In this document: in pieces, positions 34,315 through 42,086 of the stretch
How the letters are laid out: each line of letters begins with the position of its first letter
Position numbering within the stretch: the stretch's first letter is position 1
NCBI GenBank assembly: GCA_002425185.1
Contig: DILT01000010.1
Location: forward strand, 310,001 to 374,000
Length of the DNA stretch: 64,000 bases
Reading direction: 5' to 3'
Origin: Flammeovirgaceae bacterium UBA5585
Lineage (GTDB): Bacteria; Bacteroidota; Bacteroidia; Cytophagales; Cyclobacteriaceae
Made by a program: the position numbers and the translations under genes
The notes under the pieces: generated by a model
Database searches by the model: none
Told to the model about the DNA's origin: nothing
The model's input: the letters and a program-made list of their open reading frames with translations, nothing else

Positions 34315-34734
34315 ATGCAGAGATTAAGCGAAAAAAATATACGGTTGATTCAATTAGTTAATCTACTCATACTTATTATGATGCTTTTGGTATCGATTTC
34401 CTTTTGGATTTTTAAAGGGTCGATAGTTATAGGGCTTAAAGTGCTATTAATTGGAGTGATATTTTGGGGGCCAGTTTTTTTGCTTTACCTCAAGTTGTTT
34501 GAGGTAAGAATCCTAGAAGATGAAATTTTGATAGCAAACTTGTTTAAACGGCACCATTTTAAAAAGACTGAGTTTGATGAGATACGACCAGCTTTCTTAC
34601 CATTGGTTTACAAAATTTCTTTTAAAGGATCAAAGGGCTACTTTTTTTTGATACCGATTGAGAATGTTTTTACAGTTCTTTTTGATAACCGGACTCAAGT
34701 TGCAGAAAAAATGAAATTGCTCCTTAAGCAGTAG
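34315..34734 (+). CDS. Putative membrane immunity protein of cassette 8
   Basis: The 139-residue protein starts 6 bp after the tip stop. It has two adjacent membrane helices (LVNLLILIMMLLVSISFWIF, VLLIGVIFWGPVFLLYL) and then a small beta domain (VRILEDEILIANLF) that resembles a bacterial PH-like fold. It ends the cassette array. Confidence 0.6.
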   Translation: MQRLSEKNIRLIQLVNLLILIMMLLVSISFWIFKGSIVIGLKVLLIGVIFWGPVFLLYLKLFEVRILEDEILIANLFKRHHFKKTEFDEIRPAFLPLVYKISFKGSKGYFFLIPIENVFTVLFDNRTQVAEKMKLLLKQ

Positions 34735-34742
34735 TAACCTTT

Positions 34743-35141
34743 TTATCCATCAATTAGTTTACTGTCGTATTGAAAATTTTGAACCCGCCACTCATTATCT
34801 GGTTTATAAAAGGTGACTTTAAAACGTAATGGCTGGAGATCATATCGAAGTTGAAACACATATTGTTTTACATTCTTATTAATATCTTGACTTGATATAT
34901 TCTCGTAGCCATAGTACTTTCCAAGCCCCCTAACGGACTCATTCAGGTTGGTCTTGATTTGATTTACTTCATCTTTTGAATCGGCCATCCATTTGTTTGT
35001 TGAAAACAAATAATCTATTGCAGAGTCTATACTCTCGTTTTCATACTTATCAAAAAAAGTCACCATGATTATATCCGGTTGATCATTTGAACAAGCAGAT
35101 ATTACTAGCAAAACTATAAAGGATAATTTTTTTAAAGACAT
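34743..35141 (-). CDS. Small lipoprotein (132 aa)
   Basis: Starting at ATG 35141 gives a clean signal (SLKKLSFIVLLVISAC) with a lipobox ending in Cys; the ATG at 35159 only adds six residues. The mature part is charged and helical, then strand-rich (KQYVFQLRYDLQPLRFKVTF). It converges on the cassette 8 immunity gene with 8 bp between stops. The opposite orientation sets it apart from the array. Function is unknown. Confidence 0.6.
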   Translation of the reverse strand: MSLKKLSFIVLLVISACSNDQPDIIMVTFFDKYENESIDSAIDYLFSTNKWMADSKDEVNQIKTNLNESVRGLGKYYGYENISSQDINKNVKQYVFQLRYDLQPLRFKVTFYKPDNEWRVQNFQYDSKLIDG

Positions 35142-35225
35142 AGGGTATAATGGTTTCAAATTTTCTTTTGGTCAAAGGTTCAGTTCAATTGTCATCCGAG
35201 GTAAAAGACACTGAGAAATGAGTTA

Positions 35226-35561
35226 TCAACTATACGCCTGCTTAGCTTTATAATCCCGGATTAGGGCATCGATAACCATGAACACCTGGGTTTTGGCATC
35301 GGCAGGGAGTTTAGAAACTTCTTCGATGCGCTTGAGCGTAGTTTTATCCAACTCCAAAGAAGTTTTTCCTACCAGATAATCGAGCGATACTTCCAGGGTA
35401 TCGGCAATCTTCATGGCCACTTCAATAGAAGGCTTTACTTCATCGCGTTCATAGCGGCCGATGATGTCCCCGGAAGTTCCCACGGCTTTACCCAGTTCGG
35501 CCTGGGAAAGACCTTTCTTCTTGCGCAATGCGGCCATCTGATGTCCTAAAGTCATACTCAT
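35226..35561 (-). CDS. XRE-family transcriptional regulator
   Basis: The 111-residue protein has a Cro/CI-type helix-turn-helix at about 5-62 (LGHQMAALRKKKGLSQAELGK, the AELGKAVGTSGDIIGRYE recognition part) and a short C-terminal dimerisation helix. It is divergent from the ATPase gene with 140 bp between. The layout is typical of a repressor controlling a mobile module's replication or recombination genes, and probably its own. Confidence 0.88.
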   Translation of the reverse strand: MSMTLGHQMAALRKKKGLSQAELGKAVGTSGDIIGRYERDEVKPSIEVAMKIADTLEVSLDYLVGKTSLELDKTTLKRIEEVSKLPADAKTQVFMVIDALIRDYKAKQAYS

Positions 35562-35701
35562 ATATCGCTTAAAAGACCCAAAAAACAGGGATCAGGCAAA
35601 AGTAGGTGATATAAATATCGGAATCAAAATAGATAGGTCTTGTAAACTACTGATATATCTTTTAGTTTTATGACATATAAGTCAGAAGAAAATATTTTTC
35701 A

Positions 35702-37291
35702 ATGGAACCCCGCCAACTGGACACCACCAACCCCGAACACATCCGCTACCAGCACGGAGCCATAGAGATCACCATCCTGGGCGGCATCCGGCTGGAAGGA
35801 TTGGACCGGATGCGGGTAACATTGAAAATACAAGTAGAGCACCTGAGCTTGCGGCATAGTTTAGACCTGTATAATGATAATCAGGTAGAGAAGCTGGTAA
35901 GAAAAGTTGCCGACAAACTGGAGATCGGCACCAGCGTAATCACCGCAGCGCTCAACGAGCTGACCGATTTGCTGGAACAATACAGGCTTAGCGAAATCGA
36001 GCGGACAGCAAGCAATCAAAACGAGCGGAAGATATTGACCGAAGCAGAAATCAAATCCGCACAAAACTACCTGAGCGCCCCCAACCTGATGGAGCGTACA
36101 AAAGAAGACATCGGCAAGGCCGGAGTGATCGGAGAGGAAAACAACAGATTGTTAATGTATTTGATCTTCACCAGCCGCAAGCGCGAAACGCCCTTGCACA
36201 TTGTGAGCCTGGGCAGTTCAGGCATTGGTAAAACACACCTGCAGGAAAAAGTAGGCGCACTGATACCGGCAGAAGACAAGATCGAGATCACCACGTTAAG
36301 CGAAAATGCCTTTTACTACTTCGGCAAGCGGCAACTGCAAAACAAGCTGATACTGATTGAAGACCTGGACGGAGCCGAAGACGTGCTTTATCCTTTGCGT
36401 GAACTGCAAAGCAAGAGGCGCATCAGCAAAACCGTAGTGCACAAGAACAGCAAAGGCGAAACGCGCACGGTGCACTTAACCGTAGAAGGCCCGGTAAGCG
36501 TTGCCGGGTGCACCACCAAAGAAAGTCTGTATGAAGACAATGCCAACCGTAGCTTTTTGATTTACATCGATGAGAGCCGGGAGCAGGACGAGAAAGTGAT
36601 GCACTACCAGCGCAAGTTGAGCGCGGGAAAGATTGACACGAGCGAACAACAACAGATTGTAAAGCAGTTCCAGAACATGCAGCGCATTTTACAGGCCGTA
36701 CAGATCAGAAACCCTTACGCGGAATTACTGAAAATCCCCGATGATGTGTTCAAGCCCCGGAGAACCAATGCGCATTACTTAGCCTTCATTGAGCTGGTAA
36801 CGTTTTACCATCAGTATCAAAGAGAAAAGCAATACGACCACGAGACCGGAGAAGAATACATCCAGACCACAGCCGAAGACATAGCCGAAGCCAACAAGCT
36901 GTTAAAGGAAATATTGCTGAGAAAATCCGATCAGCTTACCGGGGCATGCAGGAGTTATTTTGAAAAGCTAAAAGCGTGGCTACAGGCAGAAAACAAAACA
37001 ACCTTTAGCAACCGCGAAGCCCGGCAGGCCTTGCGCATCAACGCCAGCAACCAGAAACGCTACATGGGCGAACTGATCGCCAACTATCACATCCGTGTAG
37101 TGGACGGCCAGAAAGCCAAAGGCTACCAGTATGAGATCACCAGCTTTGAAGAATACGAGAAACTGAAACGGGGCATTGAAACCGTGCTGGATGAAATCCT
37201 GAGCAGGATCGAGCAGCGGTCCAATGGTCCAGTAGTGGTTCATTCTAAAAATGGACCACTGAAGAAAAAGAAAACCAGCACGTTAGCGTAG
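35702..37291 (+). CDS. AAA-like ATPase of a recombinase module
   Basis: The 529-residue protein has an N-terminal region of about 150 residues, a P-loop (SLGSSGIGKTHL, about residues 175-187), a Walker B-like LILIEDLDGAE and helical C-terminal parts that may bind DNA (FSNREARQALRINASNQKRYMGEL). The P-loop domain recalls phage or plasmid helicase loaders and primase-like ATPases. It leads a unit with two tyrosine recombinases 51 bp downstream. Its DNA is visibly richer in G/C than the RHS array. It may regulate or energise recombination or replication of the element. Confidence 0.7.
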   Translation: MEPRQLDTTNPEHIRYQHGAIEITILGGIRLEGLDRMRVTLKIQVEHLSLRHSLDLYNDNQVEKLVRKVADKLEIGTSVITAALNELTDLLEQYRLSEIERTASNQNERKILTEAEIKSAQNYLSAPNLMERTKEDIGKAGVIGEENNRLLMYLIFTSRKRETPLHIVSLGSSGIGKTHLQEKVGALIPAEDKIEITTLSENAFYYFGKRQLQNKLILIEDLDGAEDVLYPLRELQSKRRISKTVVHKNSKGETRTVHLTVEGPVSVAGCTTKESLYEDNANRSFLIYIDESREQDEKVMHYQRKLSAGKIDTSEQQQIVKQFQNMQRILQAVQIRNPYAELLKIPDDVFKPRRTNAHYLAFIELVTFYHQYQREKQYDHETGEEYIQTTAEDIAEANKLLKEILLRKSDQLTGACRSYFEKLKAWLQAENKTTFSNREARQALRINASNQKRYMGELIANYHIRVVDGQKAKGYQYEITSFEEYEKLKRGIETVLDEILSRIEQRSNGPVVVHSKNGPLKKKKTSTLA

Positions 37292-37342
37292 TGGTCCACT
37301 GCGAACGGAAAACATCAACCGGGCAAAAATTTTTTAAACGCT

Positions 37343-38356
37343 ATGAAACAGCTACCGTTGAGCAATGCATCGTTCCGCTACCTGGAGCAGAGTTTTAAAG
37401 AATGGCTGGACATTATCGGCTATGCGCCTACGAGCGTGTACTACATGCCCCTGCATGTGCGCGAGCTGCTGCACTACCTGGAAGGCAAGGGCTTGAAAAA
37501 CATCAAAGAGCTTGACAACAAACACATCCAGCAATATTACAACAGACTCAAAGAGCGGTCGAACCAAAGAAGAGAAGGCGGCATCAGCAACAACCACCTG
37601 AACAAACACATCCAGGCACTTCGGAAATTTACCGATTACCTGCGGCAAGTAGGCAGGCTGGACATATCGGCATTGCACCTGAAGAACGAAGAACAAGACC
37701 CGAAAAGCATTGCCGTACTGACCGAAGAAGAAATCCAGTTACTGTTTAGAGTCACCGGCAAAATGCCGGAGCGAAAACCCAACCTGAACGATAGAAAGAT
37801 CGAAGCGATCCAGTCCAGGGACAGGGCCATGCTGGCGATCTTTTACGGGTGTGGACTGAGAAGGAATGAAGGCGTGAGCATGGACGTGAGCGATATCAAC
37901 TTTGACCGTGCCTTGCTGCACGTGCGCCAGGGTAAGAATTACAAAGAGCGTTTTGTGCCGGTGAGCAAAGCATCGTTGAAGTATTTACAGGATTACGTTT
38001 ACGATCACCGGCCGGAACTGTTGCACACCAAAACAGACGCCTTGTTTTTAAGTTACTACGGTAAGCGCATGGGCGGGCAGAGCTTGCTGCTGCGGTTGAA
38101 ATATTTACAACATCAAACCGGAGATGGTGACCTGATCGAAAAAGAAATCGGATTGCACACACTGCGGCACAGCATTGCCACGCACCTGCTGCAAGCCGGC
38201 ATGAAACTGGAAAGTATCGCCCGGCTGTTGGGACACACCAGTTTGGAGAGCACACAACTTTACACACACCTGGCCGGAGTAGAGATTGAACAGCCGCAAC
38301 CATTTAACAACATCCCACGGTTTGAAAGAATACAGTTACATGAAGACGAGCTTTGA
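37343..38356 (+). CDS. Tyrosine recombinase (canonical, XerD-like)
   Basis: The 337-residue integrase has an N-terminal SAM-like DNA-binding domain and a complete catalytic set: Arg in GCGLRRNEG, a Lys in the beta hairpin region, HTLRHS, the second His in LLGHTSLEST and the nucleophile Tyr in QLYTHL. It cuts and rejoins DNA at specific sites. It overlaps the second recombinase gene by 17 bp, so the two are made together and may work as a pair. Confidence 0.93.
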   Translation: MKQLPLSNASFRYLEQSFKEWLDIIGYAPTSVYYMPLHVRELLHYLEGKGLKNIKELDNKHIQQYYNRLKERSNQRREGGISNNHLNKHIQALRKFTDYLRQVGRLDISALHLKNEEQDPKSIAVLTEEEIQLLFRVTGKMPERKPNLNDRKIEAIQSRDRAMLAIFYGCGLRRNEGVSMDVSDINFDRALLHVRQGKNYKERFVPVSKASLKYLQDYVYDHRPELLHTKTDALFLSYYGKRMGGQSLLLRLKYLQHQTGDGDLIEKEIGLHTLRHSIATHLLQAGMKLESIARLLGHTSLESTQLYTHLAGVEIEQPQPFNNIPRFERIQLHEDEL

Positions 38357-39215
38357 CGATTACCTGAAAGCAAGAGGACTGACCGTGCACACGATCAGCA
38401 CCTTTACGCGGGTGATCACCATCTTTTTCAACTGGCTCCAAAAAGAACAACTGGAGATCACACAGGTACGCTACCAGGACATGCTGTCCTTTATGAAGCA
38501 CTGCCAGAAACAAGGCACAAGCCAGCGCACCGTAAAGCACTACCTGAATGTAGTCCGGCATTATTATGATCATCTGATCGAACAGGAACAAACAGACGTT
38601 AACCCCGTGACCGGAATTAAAATACAAGGCGTAAAAAGAAAACAACTTTACCACATCTTCCAGCCCCATGAGTTGCACGCCATTTACAACAGCTATCAGG
38701 ATGAAAGCCTGAAAGGTAAACGCAATAAAATCATGTTGAGCCTATTGGTGTACCAGGGTGTAAAGACCGAAGAACTTGGCAAGCTGGAAGTGCAGGATGT
38801 GAAACTAAAAGAAGGCAAGATCGAAATCCCCGGAGGACGTAAGAGTGAACGAAGGACATTGCAACTGGAGCCGCACCAGGTGCTGGAGTTTTACGATTAC
38901 GTGACCGGCACCCGCAAAGAAATCCTTCAGCAGTCGGGACAGAAGACCGATAAACTTTTTGTGAGCATGGAAGGCGGAGACAGCCTGAGCAGTTGCATGA
39001 CGCGGCTGATGTTTTGGGTGAGAAGAAAAAATAAGCTGGTGGTGAATGCCAAGCAACTGCGGGCAAGTGTGATTGTAAAATGGCTCAGACAGTACAACCT
39101 TAGAAAAGTTCAATACCTGGCCGGGCACCGGTACATCAGTTCAACAGAGAGTTATCAACAAAGTGACATGGAGGGATTGAGCGAAGAAGTGAACAAGTTC
39201 CATCCGTTGGGGTGA
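38340..39215 (+). CDS. Tyrosine recombinase (catalytically degenerate partner)
   Basis: ATG 38340 within the end of the first recombinase gene gives 291 residues. The fold of a phage integrase is clear, with an N-terminal SAM-like part (TISTFTRVITIFFNWLQ) and a C-terminal LAGHRYISSTESYQQ. The first catalytic Arg is Lys (GVKTEELGKL) and the HxLRHS box reads AKQLRAS, losing the His. The Tyr and last His remain. It may be a structural partner in a heteromeric synaptic complex rather than an independent enzyme. Confidence 0.85.
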   Translation: MKTSFDDYLKARGLTVHTISTFTRVITIFFNWLQKEQLEITQVRYQDMLSFMKHCQKQGTSQRTVKHYLNVVRHYYDHLIEQEQTDVNPVTGIKIQGVKRKQLYHIFQPHELHAIYNSYQDESLKGKRNKIMLSLLVYQGVKTEELGKLEVQDVKLKEGKIEIPGGRKSERRTLQLEPHQVLEFYDYVTGTRKEILQQSGQKTDKLFVSMEGGDSLSSCMTRLMFWVRRKNKLVVNAKQLRASVIVKWLRQYNLRKVQYLAGHRYISSTESYQQSDMEGLSEEVNKFHPLG

Positions 39216-39284
39216 TATAAATGAAGGTTGCAAATTGGGGCATTCATATTTTAAGATATTTTTGAATACATAAAAGAATCCGTC

Positions 39285-39815
39285 ATGAGTAAAAGTATTG
39301 CCATACCTGATGAAGTAGTGATGAATAAAATTTACCTGATCAGAAGTCATAAGGTAATGTTGGATAGAGACCTTGCAGAACTGTATGGGGTAAAGGCAAT
39401 ACGATTAAGAGAACAGGTAAAACGGAATCAGGAAAGGTTCCCTGATAACTTCATGTTCCAGCTCACGGAAAAGGAGGTTGAAAGCATGGTATCGCAAAAT
39501 GCGATACCTTCAAAACAGCATCTGGGCGGTGCTTTACCTTATGCTTTTACAGAGCATGGCGTGTTGATGCTGGCAAATGTTCTGAAAAGTGAGCAGGCTA
39601 TAACGATGAGCATCCGGATCATCGAAATCTTTGTTAAGCTTCGGGAGACACTACTTACACACAAAGACATTTTGTTAAAACTGGAACAGTTAGAAAGCAA
39701 GGCAATGAAGCAAGACGGTGATATTAAACTGATCTTTAAATACCTGAGAGAATTATTTAACCCAAAAACCGAACCCTTGCGCAAGATCGGGTTTAAGCGG
39801 AAGGGAGAAGAATAG
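39285..39815 (+). CDS. ORF6N-domain DNA-binding protein
   Basis: The 176-residue protein has an N-terminal ORF6N domain (about 9-100) with IYLIRSHKVMLDRDLAELYGV, EQVKRNQERFPDNFMF and the TEHGVLMLANVLKS motif, then a helical C terminus. ORF6N/KilA-N proteins are common in phages and mobile islands. It is 69 bp after the recombinase pair on the same strand and followed by a terminator. Its exact role is unknown. Confidence 0.88.
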   Translation: MSKSIAIPDEVVMNKIYLIRSHKVMLDRDLAELYGVKAIRLREQVKRNQERFPDNFMFQLTEKEVESMVSQNAIPSKQHLGGALPYAFTEHGVLMLANVLKSEQAITMSIRIIEIFVKLRETLLTHKDILLKLEQLESKAMKQDGDIKLIFKYLRELFNPKTEPLRKIGFKRKGEE

Positions 39816-39951
39816 TAAGGGAGTGAATGGCTCCGTCCGTTGAGATGACTTAATTCTAACGCTTTCTAACGGTAGTGAATTTTGGATCCCGAAAAACTGA
39901 TCAGGTTAACGATCGTTGAATTAAACCACCTTAAACCGCCTTTAAACCGGG

Positions 39952-39975
39952 TCCATTTTCAAATGGATTTTTTTT
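39952..39975 (+). terminator. Intrinsic terminator downstream of the recombinase/ORF6N unit
   Basis: TCCATTT and AAATGGA form a tight stem followed by eight T. Confidence 0.75.
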
Positions 39976-40264
39976 ATTACAGCATGAGAAAAGAAACTTC
40001 CCTGCATCGTAGAGAGCATTAGAGATTGCACCCAAAAATATGCTGAGAAGAAAATCCATTACTCGAATGTAGTAAAAGTTGGTTGAGAAGCAAGTCTGTT
40101 GCCGACCCGTCTGTAAGTTTTACGGATCACGCTTTTTGCATCCACCCGCTCAAGGCACATGGCTATTGCCACACGTGCAGCCGCGCAAGCCAAAGCAACA
40201 GCCAAGAGCCTTGCCCAACACACTAGGCAAAAAATCCTGCCCGTAAAACTTACCCAAAGCAACA

Positions 40265-40351
40265 TTAACATAAGGTGGCATTATGCAACTCCTTACCGTT
40301 GAAGAAAGATAAAGCGGTGTTGCGGGTTGCATAATAACCTTATGTTAAGTA
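40265..40351 (+). repeat. Long imperfect palindrome A (attC-like)
   Basis: TTAACATAAGGT-ggc-ATTATGCAAC (from 40265) pairs with GGTTGCATAATAACCTTATG (from 40325), with a three-base bulge on one arm and a central loop of about 34 bases. The right end reads GTTAAGT, which fits the integron R' box GTTRRRY. The left end (CATTAAC) matches RYYYAAC only in part. Confidence 0.6.
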
Positions 40352-40365
40352 GCCGCGCGAAGATT

Positions 40366-40399
40366 ACCCGATGATGGTTCGACTCCGGCACCGGGTCCA
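40366..40399 (+). other. tRNA 3'-end-like hairpin
   Basis: ACCCG pairs with CGGGT around a T-arm-like stretch GGTTCGACTCC, and CCA follows. No 5' half of a tRNA is present upstream. It may be a left-over attachment-site fragment of a tRNA gene or chance. Confidence 0.25.
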
Positions 40400-40449
40400 A
40401 TAAAATTAGTTCGCAGTCTTTAGCAGCGCCACGAGAGGCATGGCGCTTT

Positions 40450-40485
40450 GATGCAAGTCAGCAGTTGGCTTGCATCATTTTTTTC
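40450..40485 (+). terminator. Intrinsic terminator-like hairpin
   Basis: GATGCAAG pairs over 8 bp with CTTGCATC, followed by ATTTTTTT. No gene upstream on the plus strand explains it, so it may end a non-coding transcript from the palindrome region. Confidence 0.6.
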
Positions 40486-40562
40486 AAGGCCAAGTGCTCA
40501 GGAAGATTACGGCTCCGATGGAAGATTTATCAATACGCACTTACCCTTGAAAAAAACGTCTT

Positions 40563-40907
40563 TTATTTTGTCTTCAATTGATCGTTACAGGGAGGGTTTA
40601 GTACAGCGATCAAATCTTTTTCAACAGTATCTCTATCATCATCATCCGATAGTTGATGCACTCCGATACAGTTACCGCCTTTTTTATCAAAGCAATCTTG
40701 TTTATGATGATCATCAAAACGAGTTGACATATCTTCTGCTTTTCCAACGTATAGAAGTGTATGTGTGCCTTTGCCGTCTTTAACTTCCCTTTTAGTAACA
40801 ATGTAAACTGCTCCTATTTTATTGAAGCTCGTATCCATTGGATACAGGTTAAAAGTGTACTCTTTTTTTGATTTTCCTGTGTAGGTGATCGTACCAATTT
40901 TTGCCAT
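40563..40907 (-). CDS. GIY-YIG nuclease-like protein
   Basis: The 114-residue protein has a degenerate GIY-YIG core: AVYIVTKRE in place of GIY, LLYVGKAEDMSTRFDDHH for the YIG strand and the following Arg helix, and the late acidic EKDLIAVLNPPCN. The Glu and Asn are those expected for metal binding in this family. It lies alone between the two long palindromes, antisense to the direction in which those palindromes end in GTTAAGT. It could be a cassette-borne small nuclease. Confidence 0.75.
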   Translation of the reverse strand: MAKIGTITYTGKSKKEYTFNLYPMDTSFNKIGAVYIVTKREVKDGKGTHTLLYVGKAEDMSTRFDDHHKQDCFDKKGGNCIGVHQLSDDDDRDTVEKDLIAVLNPPCNDQLKTK

Positions 40908-40951
40908 GGCCTTCTGGGGTTAGAATTATTAAAGTTACTACTTCAAAAGAA

Positions 40952-41131
40952 AAAACAACAAAAAAGAAAGCTATTCCACTTTGTCGGGCACGGATGAAGG
41001 GGCAAGGTTTTTTGGAAAAATATTTTTTCCTTCATCAAGTGGATACGCCAAAAATATTTTTACAAAAATGCACTTCAACCTTGACGCTTCAGCCGGGACC
41101 GCTACACCTTTGCTTTCTTTTTTGTTGTTTT
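40952..41131. repeat. 180-bp nested inverted-repeat element
   Basis: The outer arms (40952-40971 and 41112-41131) are perfect 20-bp complements, beginning AAAACAACAAAAAAG. Inside, CCACTT and GATGAAGG are answered by CCTTCATC and AAGTGG in mirror order, so the whole could fold into one long rod. There is no open frame of note. It could be a MITE or a long RNA hairpin. Confidence 0.65.
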
Positions 41132-41221
41132 TAGTCCATACTCTTTCCCTGGACAATGTCGGTTTGCATTAATCCTGATCGTTAGCACGTAGCGCGATGG
41201 AGCGGGTTGGATGCGGGGCTA

Positions 41222-41309
41222 CTTAACATAATTGCCTTATAAAATCCCGCAGCACCTTTAATCGATCAACAACGAGCGAGGAGTTTTATAAGATGCGATT
41301 ATGTTAAAG
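41222..41309 (+). repeat. Long imperfect palindrome B (attC-like)
   Basis: CTTAACATAAT-TGC-CTTATAAAAT (from 41222) pairs with GTTTTATAAG-ATGCG-ATTATGTTAAAG (to 41309), with unequal bulges and a loop of about 30 bases. The left end ACTTAAC fits the integron R'' box RYYYAAC and is the exact complement of GTTAAGT at the end of palindrome A. The right end GTTAAAG fits GTTRRRY at six of seven bases. Confidence 0.6.
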
Positions 41310-41481
41310 TTGCTTGGGGCAGTTTTGTTGGCGTGATCTTTTGCATGCGCGAAGGGATGCGGCTCTTGGACTGGCTTTGGCTTGTGTGTGGATCGGTGCG
41401 GCCTGGCCATGTGCTGCATGAAGGGAAAGGACGCAAAAGGCATGACAAGAAAACTGCAGAAGGGATGGGACTGTGTGTGGG

Positions 41482-41964
41482 CTATGCGAAGGGTTGATTG
41501 GTATCAGTTATAAATGCTGTAGTCCAGTCTAAATCATCAAAGTTCTCCTGGCCTGAAAAATTATTTATATCGTGCTCGGTCCCTGTCAACACGGCTAACC
41601 CGTTAGAATCTTTTCCTACAATGACTATCCGGTTATTGTTATGATTTTTTTTAAGATCAACAGAATACTTGCCAATCTGCTCTGAGGATTTTATTAAAAC
41701 AAAATCGAGAGTATTACGCTTAACGTTTGCAAACTGATAAAAAATGCGCTTGGGAAAAGCCTTCAGTACCCAGGCATTAACCTCATTGATGTTTTTTAAT
41801 CGGAAAAGTTCCTCCGGTGGTGCATTATCAAAGGTTCTCTGAATTATGATCATGAATCCGTTTTGAGATTGCTCTCTCATTGACTTAAGAGCTTCTGCCA
41901 GGCGCCAATCTGCGGACTTGTATAGATCAAGTAAGTGATCAAGTTCAAGGTTGTAGATGTTCAT
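41482..41964 (-). CDS. Hypothetical protein (160 aa)
   Basis: ATG 41964 gives MNIYNLELDHLL, a compact cytoplasmic alpha/beta protein. A longer frame from 42036 adds 24 residues with no support. It has no signal or membrane segment. Features are a helix-rich start, EELFRLKNINEVNAWVLKAFPKRIFYQFANVKRN in the middle, and a strand-rich end. No family is recognised. It lies just right of palindrome B and could be a second small cassette gene. Confidence 0.55.
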   Translation of the reverse strand: MNIYNLELDHLLDLYKSADWRLAEALKSMREQSQNGFMIIIQRTFDNAPPEELFRLKNINEVNAWVLKAFPKRIFYQFANVKRNTLDFVLIKSSEQIGKYSVDLKKNHNNNRIVIVGKDSNGLAVLTGTEHDINNFSGQENFDDLDWTTAFITDTNQPFA

Positions 41965-42086
41965 GATTATCAAATGGTCTTTACTAAAAATACTCCTTTT
42001 TATTGAATCTGTCGGTTCGGGTTCAATCCTAGGCACAAATCAGTCAAGCCGCTTTAGGCGTCTACGGCCCTTGAGGCAAAAACATT

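Larger units (their letters stand above)
39816..40562. other. Long intergenic region with signals but no gene
   Basis: No convincing coding frame is present in this 747-bp stretch. It contains a terminator (39952-39975), short TTTAAACC-like repeats (39920-39950), a long imperfect palindrome (40265-40351), a hairpin resembling the 3' end of a tRNA (40366-40399), a GCGCCA/TGGCGC hairpin near 40425-40446 and another terminator (40450-40485). Confidence 0.6.
40908..41481. other. Intergenic region with nested inverted repeats
   Basis: No coding frame is believable here. It holds a 20-bp perfect inverted repeat enclosing a second, inner inverted repeat (40952-41131), palindrome B (41222-41309), and G-rich DNA without recognisable signals up to 41481. 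Confidence 0.6.

Noticed and set aside
37343..39215. Integron integrase for the attC-like sites
   Set aside because: Neither recombinase shows an extra helix insert typical of IntI between the second and third catalytic boxes, so no IntI is claimed.
35226..39815. A complete prophage
   Set aside because: Only recombinases, an ATPase, XRE and ORF6N genes are present; no capsid, terminase, tail or lysis genes are seen.
40340..40486. tmRNA 3' domain
   Set aside because: The T-arm-like part and terminator are suggestive, but there is no matching 5' end, tag frame or acceptor pairing within several hundred bases.
40448..40783. Plus-strand 111-codon frame opposite the GIY-YIG gene
   Set aside because: It is the antisense of a frame with recognisable nuclease motifs and has no features of its own.
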